DNA from: Acinetobacter nosocomialis
GTDB taxonomy: Bacteria; Pseudomonadota; Gammaproteobacteria; Pseudomonadales; Moraxellaceae
Length of the DNA: 64,000 bases
Assembly (NCBI GenBank): GCA_025736915.1
Contig: CP107049.1
Location: 2,108,001-2,172,000, forward strand
Direction of reading: 5' to 3'
Made by a program: the position numbers and the translations under genes. This document shows, piece by piece, positions 8,957-17,300 of the stretch. The notes beneath the pieces were generated by a model. The model saw only the letters and a list, made by a program, of their open reading frames with translations. It searched no databases and was not told the DNA's origin. Within the stretch, counting starts at the first letter, position 1, and every line of letters begins with the position of its first letter.

Positions 8957-9673
8957 ATGGAAAGTTGGCAAGAGGATTTATTATCAGCATTTTTGATCGT
9001 GCAAGATGAATACCAATTATTTGAAGTCGTCAAATCGACAGCATCAAAGCTTGGATTTGATTATTGTGCTTATGGTATGCAGTCACCATTATCTATTGCT
9101 GAACCAAAAACAATTATGCTGAATAATTATCCTCAAGCATGGCAGCAACGCTATGTGGAACAGCAGTATGTTAAGGTCGACCCAACTGTTCAGCACTGTA
9201 TGGTTTCACTGAAACCTCTTGTCTGGTCAAGTCAATACACTCATACACAAGCAGAGAAAGACTTCTGGGAGGAAGCGCGTTCTTATGGTTTAAATGTCGG
9301 TTGGGCACAGTCAAGTCGTGATTTCATTGGGACACGTGGAATGCTAACTTTGGCAAGATCCAGCGATCAATTATCTGAAAAAGAACAAAAGGCACAATAT
9401 ACAAATATGTATTGGCTAACTCAAACTGTACATTCTAGCATTGCTAAAATTGTAAATGATGTTGAGTTCTCTCAGTTTAATCTATATTTAACGAACCGAG
9501 AAAAAGAGGTTCTACGTTGGACGGCTGAGGGTAAAACGTCAGCTGAGATTGCACAGATTCTTGGAGTAAGTGAAAGAACCATAAATTTCCATCTGAGTAA
9601 TTCAATGCAAAAACTAAATGTGAATAATAAAATTTCAGCAGCAATTCGTGCTGTAATGTTAGGACTATTGTAA
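8957..9673 (+). CDS. abaR: AHL-responsive LuxR-family transcription factor AbaR
   Basis: Quorum-sensing receptor of 238 aa. Residues about 15-160 form the autoinducer-binding domain (FDYCAYGM, YVKVDPTVQH, the W-containing segment FWEEARSYGLNVGW). Residues about 172-238 form the GerE/LuxR helix-turn-helix, with LTNREKEVLRWTAEGKTSAEIAQILGVSERTINFH. It is expected to bind AbaI-made AHL and then lux-type boxes such as those at 7703-7718 and 10247-10266. The start lies behind GAGAG. It is divergent from abaM, and the lipopeptide operon follows in the same direction after a 744-bp gap, so it is probably not co-transcribed with it. Confidence 0.96.
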   Translation: MESWQEDLLSAFLIVQDEYQLFEVVKSTASKLGFDYCAYGMQSPLSIAEPKTIMLNNYPQAWQQRYVEQQYVKVDPTVQHCMVSLKPLVWSSQYTHTQAEKDFWEEARSYGLNVGWAQSSRDFIGTRGMLTLARSSDQLSEKEQKAQYTNMYWLTQTVHSSIAKIVNDVEFSQFNLYLTNREKEVLRWTAEGKTSAEIAQILGVSERTINFHLSNSMQKLNVNNKISAAIRAVMLGLL

Positions 9674-10417
9674 AACTAAGTTTATAATAAAAATAATATT
9701 AAATTTAAATAGTTGTGATGTGTATTTTAAATTAAATTTAAAAAATTATTTATCTTTATTAAAATAAATAATTTAATTATTTTTTAAAATATAATAATTA
9801 TCAAAATTAAAAATTTTCTTTTTAATATATTTAATTCTAATTTAACTTTTTATTTTTTATGGTCGGAAAGTAAGATGAATTTCACAACTTATGTATATAT
9901 TTAGTTTTAAGTATTTAATCAAAGCTTAAGTATAATTAAATTAAGGTTTTTATTAAAAAATAAAAGTTGTGGAGTTAAATATAATTTTTAGTTAGATTAG
10001 ATGTAACCATTAAAATCATAAATTTTATCTAAAATACGAACCTAAAGTTAAGAAAAAATGAAAATTCGAACTCAGTATGTTTTTGTGGTTTAGATAAAAT
10101 TAACAATATTGGTTTGAAATTTTCTAAATCGAGGCTATTAGGATAGCTTTTTAAGTTTAATTAATTACAAGAATTTGTAATCTTTAACTGAATAAAAATA
10201 ATTATAAAAGAGAACTAAGCTCTTAATTTTAAATAAAAGTTGCCTAACCTGTTAACACTTACAGGTGTAATAAAAAACACCCGCACATAAAATATAATGT
10301 GAATTTATATTTTAAACAAAAAGTATATTCATTTTTATTAAAACCCCCAGCTAGAAGTTGAATTTCTGAAACAACAGGTTTCTTTGAAGGGTTAATTATA
10401 ATTAATCGGAGTAAGTT
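9674..10417. other. AT-rich abaR-operon interval with the operon promoter
   Basis: 744 bp without a convincing gene. The part 9680-10240 is mostly A+T with long A and T runs and no clear terminator for abaR. A 13-bp inverted repeat (10021-10033 with 10089-10101) exists but is not surprising at this base composition. The useful content is at the right end: a lux box (10247-10266), a -10-like element (10288-10298) and a leader of about 115 nt before the fatty acyl-AMP ligase gene. Confidence 0.6.
10247..10298 (+). promoter_or_regulatory. Lux box and promoter of the lipopeptide operon
   Basis: ACCTGT (10247-10252), 8 nt, then ACAGGT (10261-10266): an exact 20-bp lux-box palindrome with both classical half-sites intact. 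Overlapping -10 candidates TAAAAT (10288-10293) and TATAAT (10293-10298) lie downstream. With the first, the box would be centred about 43 bp before the transcription start, the normal position for LuxR-type activation. No good -35 hexamer is present, as expected for an activator-dependent promoter. Confidence 0.85.
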
Positions 10418-12307
10418 ATGGCTGTAATGTGTACGGATAATATCATTGCAACTTTGGAATCCCACGCGAAATTAAATGGAGCTAAGACCGCTTTCGAGTA
10501 TTTGGGACGCCAATCGGGTGGTATTCAAGCTTTGACGTATGCAGATCTGAACGAGCGAGTTCAATATCAAGCTCAGATATTACTAAACCTTGTAAATAGT
10601 GGCGATCGTGCAGTATTGCTATTTGAACCTGGTCTAGACTTTATCGTTTCGTTCTTTGCTTGTCTAAAAGCTAAAATCATCGCAGTACCAGTCAGCTTAC
10701 CGTTTAATCGTAATGGTTTTTCTAATATTTTGAATATTATGAATGACTGTGAGCCAAAGATAGTACTCACAACAAAAAAGATTCTTGAGCTATCAGGTCT
10801 GATCACATTAAAGGCTCAAAATGAAAGTTTAATATTACATGCCGTTGATGCCCAATTGCAGCGTGATGTAGTGGAAAAAGATTTTCCCCTTATTGATGAA
10901 GATGATGTTTGTTTCCTTCAGTACACTTCAGGATCAACAGGTTGGCCTAAAGGGGTGATCGTTACCCATAAAAATATTATGGCAAATGAGGTCATGATTG
11001 CCGAAGCCTTTTGTACGCAACCAGATGATATTGGCCTGACATGGTTGCCTGTTTATCACGACATGGGATTAATTGGTTCAGTTTTACAGACCGTTTATGT
11101 GGGGCTGACCTGTTATGTTATGTCGCCGCTGGACTTCATTCGAAAACCGCTGAAATGGCTACAATTCATTAGTGAAAAAGGCGTCACGATCAGTGGTGGG
11201 CCAAACTTTGCTTATGAGTTGTGCTTGCATCGTATCTCTGATGAGGACGCTGCAGCGCTTGATCTGAGTCGCGTTCGTGTAATGTTTAATGGTGCTGAGC
11301 CAATCAAAGCTCACGTTATGCAGCGCTTTATGGAGAAGTTTAATACTCAGTCGAAATTGAAGCTGGATACTTTCTTGCCATGTTATGGCTTGGCAGAAGT
11401 CACGCTTTTAGTCAGTGGGGTGACCGGTCCTCTGAATGCCATTTCGCTTGATCGTGACAAATTAAATGCCCACTTGGTAGAAATCAGTCAAGACCAGAAT
11501 GCTGTACAAGTGGTGAGCTGTGGCAAGATCTCTGCACACATCGATTGCCGTATCGTCAATCCACATACTCATCAAGAAGTAGCTGCTCATGAAGTCGGTG
11601 AAATCTGGTTGGCAGGTGAGAGTGTCACTGCGGGTTACTGGCAGAAGCCAGAGGTCAATCAGGAAACTTTTGCCGCGACTATTGTCGATGAAGCGGGTCA
11701 GCCTAGCCAATTACATTACTTAAGAACGGGGGATATGGGCTTTGTCAAAGATGGAGACCTATATGTGACTGGTCGTCTTAAGGATGTGATTATCATTCGT
11801 GGCAAGAACTATTATCCACAAGATATCGAGTGCTCTGTTGAAATGGCGCATCCTGCTGTTCGTAAAGGCTGTGTTGCAGCAGTGAATGTTGCTGATTCTG
11901 ACGGTGTTACGGTTGTACTTGAAATCAAGAAGAAGTCACTAGACAAGACTCTCAATTTTGAAGCCATTAGAACTCAGGTCAAGGAACAAGTGACATCTGA
12001 GATTGGCTTGCCTGTAGAAGGTGTCTTTTTACTGCATCAAGGCCGAATAAATAAGACCACGAGCGGCAAAATTAGAAGAAGAAAAATTAAAGAGCAGATC
12101 GAACGCGGTCAATTGGTCTGTTTAACCCATCCAAACCGTAGAACGGTAATTGCTCGAAACTATGTCAAGAACGGTTTAGAAGTCATCCGTGATCGTGAGC
12201 AGCGGGGGCAGCTGATTCGTTATAGCTCCAATCTACTCAACTCAATGATCAAGGAACGTGAAGTGCGCAAGCTGATTTTTAATCGTCTGAAAAGTGCTTT
12301 GTTTTAA
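10418..12307 (+). CDS. Fatty acyl-AMP ligase, first gene of the lipopeptide operon
   Basis: FAAL-type adenylating enzyme of 629 aa that activates a fatty acid as acyl-AMP for transfer to a carrier protein rather than to CoA. It shows QYTSGSTGWPKGV near residue 169, the FAAL-typical TWLPVYHDMGLIG, LPCYGLAEVTLLVSG, YLRTGDMGF, GRLKDVIIIRGKNYYPQDIE and a C-terminal TTSGKIRRRK. The HDMGLIG and AEVTLL motifs separate FAALs from acyl-CoA ligases. The likely acceptor is the ACP encoded at 14131. ATG 10418 follows CGGAG. It matches the first gene of the acinetin 505 cluster reported in A. baumannii. Confidence 0.93.
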   Translation: MAVMCTDNIIATLESHAKLNGAKTAFEYLGRQSGGIQALTYADLNERVQYQAQILLNLVNSGDRAVLLFEPGLDFIVSFFACLKAKIIAVPVSLPFNRNGFSNILNIMNDCEPKIVLTTKKILELSGLITLKAQNESLILHAVDAQLQRDVVEKDFPLIDEDDVCFLQYTSGSTGWPKGVIVTHKNIMANEVMIAEAFCTQPDDIGLTWLPVYHDMGLIGSVLQTVYVGLTCYVMSPLDFIRKPLKWLQFISEKGVTISGGPNFAYELCLHRISDEDAAALDLSRVRVMFNGAEPIKAHVMQRFMEKFNTQSKLKLDTFLPCYGLAEVTLLVSGVTGPLNAISLDRDKLNAHLVEISQDQNAVQVVSCGKISAHIDCRIVNPHTHQEVAAHEVGEIWLAGESVTAGYWQKPEVNQETFAATIVDEAGQPSQLHYLRTGDMGFVKDGDLYVTGRLKDVIIIRGKNYYPQDIECSVEMAHPAVRKGCVAAVNVADSDGVTVVLEIKKKSLDKTLNFEAIRTQVKEQVTSEIGLPVEGVFLLHQGRINKTTSGKIRRRKIKEQIERGQLVCLTHPNRRTVIARNYVKNGLEVIRDREQRGQLIRYSSNLLNSMIKEREVRKLIFNRLKSALF

Positions 12308-12340
12308 ACCCTTACCCTTTAATCATTTGAGTGAAAATTC

Positions 12341-14134
12341 ATGTCACTTACGTCCAATTTGCGGCAGTTTCAATCTGCTGCTCGTCTGGAGCAAATTTTA
12401 GGCTCCGTACATGATACTAACAACGACTTTTCTTGGTCCGCTGCCATCGAACGTGATGAGAAAGAACAGTACCCTCAGCGTGCTGTTGATTTTCTGAATG
12501 CGGTAGGTATGAACCGTTTCTATGTACCTTCAGAGCTTGGAGGTCGTATGGAAATTGGTGAAGAATTGCTATATCTACATCGCGTGCTGGCACGACGTGA
12601 TCTAACTATCAACTCGACCTATAGCACGAATGCTTGGTCTGTGATTGTGTGGATCGGTGGTAATGCGAATCAATGCCAGAACATTGCTAGTCGAATTTTG
12701 AGTGGCGCTGCTCCAGCGCTGGCTTATAGCGAGAAAGCCCATGGCGCCGACCTGCTATCGAGTGAAGTGACAGCGCAATCTACCGAGAGTAAATATGTTT
12801 TAAATGGCGAAAAATGGTCAATTAACCGTGCCACTTTAGGAGACTCTTTAAGTCTGATCGCTAAAACATCAGACGATCGTGGACCACGTAGCCTAAGCGC
12901 ATTCTGGCTCGATAAGCGTCATATGGCCTCAAAAGGAACATATAGCCTGAACCGACTACCAACAGTGGGTATGCGTGGTCTAGATATCAGCGGTATTGGT
13001 TTTAACAATGCTGAAATTCACAAAGATGCCCTGATCGGTGAAGAAGGCCAAGGCCTAGAGCTTGGGCTTAAGACGTTACAGGTAACACGTGCATATTGCA
13101 GTAGCTTCTCTCTAGGTGCTGGCGATACGATGCTACGCATTGCGACCGAGTTTGCTATTGAACGCGAGTTATATAACAAAAAAGTAATCAGTATTCCGTT
13201 GGTACGTGAGCAACTCGCGACAGCCTATGCCTACCTTTTAGCGGCTGAGGTGTTATCACTTGTTGGTGCGCGTGGTTTGCACGTATGTATCAATCAGTTC
13301 AGTACATGGTCACCAATCGTCAAGGTGCTGGTACCTGAGTATGTAGAATCGCTTGCCAAGATCACTTCTTCAGTGCTTGGGTCACGCTTTTTCTTAAGAA
13401 ATGCGTATGCGGATGGAATGTATCAGAAAGCATTCAGAGACCATCTGATTGTTAGTGTGTTTGACGGTAGTAGCACCGTTTGCCTAGACAGTCTGAGTTT
13501 TCAGCTCAAATCTGCCAATAAAGGTCGTAGCAAAAAAGCCGACCATCTCAATCAATCAGAAGCTAAAGCACGCTATCGCCAGTTGTATGACTTGCAGGTA
13601 GAGACAGGCGCTATTGATTTCCGCGAGCTTGAGATTTTCAACCGAGATGGTGATTTGGTGATGGAATCACTCGAAACAATCATCGAAATGCTCAACGATG
13701 CCGATGTCACAGCAGGATTGTCTACTGAGACACTCACTACGCTACGTGAACAAGCAGGCCAACTTCTGGTTGAACAATGTTCTTTGGATCAAAAAATTCA
13801 GGATTACTTCTCAAATTCTGAGCAGAGCAAAGAGTTTGAAACGTTGCGCTTTAGTCTTGCCCGTAGCTACGCCGAGTTATTTGCTCGTATTGCCGTGTTG
13901 GGTTTCTGGGTCTTTAACCGTCATGGCTTAAGACCAGCTTTACAGGATGGTGCATGGCTGATCATTTTCTTAAATGCCGCTGAAGGACAGACAGCTCCTC
14001 CTATGACGTCATTGCGTGAAAGTACATTGGCAGATTTGCTAGACCGAATTTCAACTAACCATATGTTATCCGTCATCGATTTTGCACTGGCACCACGTGA
14101 TGCCAAACCGGTTAAAGAGGAGATTACCCCATGA
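12341..14134 (+). CDS. Acyl-CoA dehydrogenase family protein of the lipopeptide operon
   Basis: Flavoprotein of 597 aa. Residues 1-390 resemble the acyl-CoA dehydrogenase fold (ALAYSEKAHGADLLSSE as FAD/substrate region, NGEKWSINRA, LPTVGMRGLDISGI, GEEGQGLELGLK, VSVFDGSSTV near the active-site end). About 200 further residues make it much longer than the 375-aa catabolic enzyme in this window; I do not recognise a separate family in that extension. In comparable clusters, acyl-CoA dehydrogenase homologues desaturate an acyl chain while bound to ACP, and that is the likely role here. Its stop overlaps the ACP start (ATGA), indicating translational coupling. Confidence 0.85.
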   Translation: MSLTSNLRQFQSAARLEQILGSVHDTNNDFSWSAAIERDEKEQYPQRAVDFLNAVGMNRFYVPSELGGRMEIGEELLYLHRVLARRDLTINSTYSTNAWSVIVWIGGNANQCQNIASRILSGAAPALAYSEKAHGADLLSSEVTAQSTESKYVLNGEKWSINRATLGDSLSLIAKTSDDRGPRSLSAFWLDKRHMASKGTYSLNRLPTVGMRGLDISGIGFNNAEIHKDALIGEEGQGLELGLKTLQVTRAYCSSFSLGAGDTMLRIATEFAIERELYNKKVISIPLVREQLATAYAYLLAAEVLSLVGARGLHVCINQFSTWSPIVKVLVPEYVESLAKITSSVLGSRFFLRNAYADGMYQKAFRDHLIVSVFDGSSTVCLDSLSFQLKSANKGRSKKADHLNQSEAKARYRQLYDLQVETGAIDFRELEIFNRDGDLVMESLETIIEMLNDADVTAGLSTETLTTLREQAGQLLVEQCSLDQKIQDYFSNSEQSKEFETLRFSLARSYAELFARIAVLGFWVFNRHGLRPALQDGAWLIIFLNAAEGQTAPPMTSLRESTLADLLDRISTNHMLSVIDFALAPRDAKPVKEEITP

Positions 14135-14391
14135 ATAAAGATAAAGCTTACTGGAGCGCAATTATTCGTACGCTAGTAGCCAAAGAAATGCGCGTAGAGC
14201 CTGAGACGATTGATCCAGATCAAAAATTTACCAGTTATGGTCTTGATTCGATCGTTGCTTTGTCTGTATCTGGGGATTTAGAAGATCTGACAAAACTGGA
14301 GCTTGAGCCGACCCTCTTATGGGATTACCCAACAATCAATGCGTTGGCTGAATATCTTGTTTCTGAGTTGCAACAGGGAGTTGCTTCATGA
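14131..14391 (+). CDS. Acyl carrier protein
   Basis: Free-standing carrier protein of 86 aa. The phosphopantetheine site is Ser40 in YGLDSIVALS, followed by an acidic helix II-III region and LLWDYPTINALAEYL, which is normal for ACP/PCP folds. It would hold the fatty acyl chain made by the acyl-AMP ligase while the dehydrogenase and the NRPS condensation domain act on it. It overlaps both neighbours by 4 bp (ATGA), so ligase partner, dehydrogenase, ACP and NRPS are probably translated together. The Sfp-type transferase at the end of the operon is the likely activator. It corresponds to the ACP gene (A1S_0114) implicated in surface attachment and virulence of A. baumannii, from memory. Confidence 0.93.
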   Translation: MNKDKAYWSAIIRTLVAKEMRVEPETIDPDQKFTSYGLDSIVALSVSGDLEDLTKLELEPTLLWDYPTINALAEYLVSELQQGVAS

Positions 14392-17300
14392 ACAACCTTG
14401 CACGACTAGAACCGGAAGTTCTGTCGCGTCATGCGATTTCTGCGGAACAGCTTGGTATTTGGTACATCCAGCGTCTTGAGCCAACTTGCAGTGCCTACAA
14501 TATGGTGGTGGCCTTTGATGTGAAGGTCAATCAACCATTAGGCAACAAGCCGATGGAGATTCTGGAAGCGGTCATGCATGATTATCCGCTGTTGCGTGTC
14601 AGCATGCCTGCCAATGATCAGGGGATTGAGCAACTCATCTGGGATCGCGTCTATCCGAATATCATCTTTTCTGATGCTCGTCATATTGAAGCTTCTGATT
14701 TGACGCAATTGGTTGAGCAAGACACCAAACAGCCATTTGACCTGACTCAGCCACCATTGTGGCGTGTTCATTGTTATGAGCGTGGACAAAATCACTATGT
14801 GATTGCCGTTGTAATTCATCATGCGCTCATGGATTTTTGGTCAATTGGTCTGTTGCTGCGAGACGTCAGCAAACGTTTTGGTCTCGTTGCAGAGGCGGAT
14901 ACAGTGAACGGAATTGAGTTTGCACAGTATGCCGATAAGCAGCAGAGCAGCGTAATCGATGATGCTGATGAAAGTTTAATTTTCTGGAAAAATGCACTGA
15001 AACATGCACCACATGTGCATAGCATTCCACTTGATTATCCTCGTCCAGCTGTACAGCAGCATAAGGGTAGCTCACTGGCTTTCCGTGTACCTGAATCAGT
15101 GTCATCTGGTCTTGTAAACTTGGCGAAAGATTATGAGATCACATTGTTCGGACTTGTGCTATCTGGTTTCTATATCCTGCTGCACAAACTATCCAATGAA
15201 AATAATCTAGTTATTGCCACACCTGTAGCTGGTCGACTTGAACGCTCTTTGCGTAATGCATTGGGGCAGTTCGTCAACACAATAGCTATCCAGATGGACA
15301 TCGATGCTGATTTGACTTTACGTCAATTTACCCAGCAAGTTCAGGAACAATTAAGACAGAGCCTTAAGCATCAAAAAGTTGCTTTTTCTAGAGTAGTTGA
15401 GGCTGTTTCACCAAAGCGTGATGGCAGTATTAACCCATTGGCTCAGGTAGGAATGTTCTGGGAACGTCTAGGGGGTATGGATGAGTTTAAAGAACTACTT
15501 CTGCCAATCCAGACCCCAGCTACTTTGGTTGGTCAAGATTTAACTTTAGGAAGTTTTCCAGTTCGCCAGCAAGAAGGACAGTTGGATATTACGCTAGAAA
15601 TGGGCGGTGAATATCAGGGTGAACTTGTTGGTGTATTGAAATATAACACTGAGTTATTTTCTGCGCAGTCTGCCGAAAATATGGTGCAGCTGCTGCAAGC
15701 TGTACTATCTGAGATGGTGGCTCATCCAGAACGTAAGATCGTTGAGTTAAATATCGCACCTGATTATAAAGATGGCATTCAGTTCGAGGCCCTCCGTGGA
15801 AAGGCGACTGATTATGCTCAGCATGATCTATTCGCAATGATTTTAAAGCAGATCGATGATCGTGGTGATCATCATGCTTTGACCTCAAACGATCATGCGG
15901 TTAGCTACCGTGAGTTAGGTCAACATATTGCTGGTATTGCTGAATATTTGCATGAACACGGCATTACACGTGGCGATCGTGTAGGTCTCATGTTAGACCG
16001 CACAGCGTTACTGCCAGCAGCAATCCTTGGGATCTGGGCAGCAGGGGCAGCTTATGTGCCACTGGACCCTAATTTCCCAACTGAACGTCTACAAAACATC
16101 ATTGAAGATGCCGAACCTAAAGTCATCTTGACTCAAACCGAGTTAATGGATGCTCTTAACGTTTCTGTTCCTCGCTTAGATATCAATCAAGCTGGTGTTG
16201 TAGCACTTGAGAAAGTGTGCGAGACGCTTGCCTTTGGTGACATAGCTTATGTGATGTACACATCAGGCTCGACAGGTAAGCCTAAAGGTGTTCGTATTGG
16301 GCATCCTTCAATCATCAATTTCTTGCTATCTATGAATGATAGATTGCAAGTAACGACTGAAACTCAGTTGTTAGCAATCACCACGTATGCATTTGATATT
16401 TCAATTCTTGAATTACTCATTCCTCTTATGTACGGCGGTGTGGTGCATGTATGCCCACGTGAAGTATCACAAGATGGTAATCAGCTCGTAGATTATCTAA
16501 ATGCTAAGTCTATCAATGTTCTGCAGGCTACACCGGCTTCTTGGAAAATGCTCTTAGATAGCGAGTGGAGCGGCAATGCAGGGTTGACTGCACTCTGTGG
16601 AGGCGAAGCGCTAGATACTATTCTTGCAGAAAAACTGCTGGATAAAGTTGGTTGTCTATGGAATGTCTATGGCCCGACTGAAACCACAGTGTGGTCTAGT
16701 GCAGCTCATATTACCGATGCAAAGTATATTGATTTAGGTGAACCACTGGCGAATACCCAGCTTTATGTTCTTGATGAGCAGCAGCGTTTAGTTCCGCCAG
16801 GCGTTATGGGTGAGCTTTGGATTGGTGGTGATGGTCTGGCAGTTGATTACTGGCATCGACCTGAATTGACAGATGCACAATTTAGAACATTGCCATCTCT
16901 ACCAAATGCTGGTCGACTCTACCGAACAGGGGATAAAGTCTGCCTGCGTACAGATGGGCGTTTGACTCATCATGGACGTCTAGATTTTCAAGTCAAAATC
17001 CGTGGATTCCGTATCGAATTAGGTGAAATCGAGAATGTTCTCAAACAGATCGACTGTATCACAGATGCAGTAGTGCTGGTTAAGACCACAGCTGACAGCG
17101 ACCAGAAACTGGTAGCGTATGTAACTGGACAAGAGCTTGATATTGCTGGTTTAAAAAAGACCCTGCAAATCCACCTTCCAGCTTATATGGTGCCAAGTGC
17201 GTTTATCCGATTGGATGAGTTTCCAATGACGGCCAACAATAAGTTGGATCGTAAGGCATTTCCTGAGCCGATTTTTGAGCAGAGCAATGATTATGTTGCA

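Noticed and set aside
8947..9009. 20-codon ATG frame overlapping the abaR start
   Set aside because: Too short, out of frame with abaR and better explained as a by-product of the abaR start region.
10021..10101. 13-bp inverted repeat (AATTTTATCTAAA) enclosing 55 bp in the abaR-operon gap
   Set aside because: In DNA this rich in A and T, a repeat of this length is expected by chance within 700 bp; no terminator or operator features.
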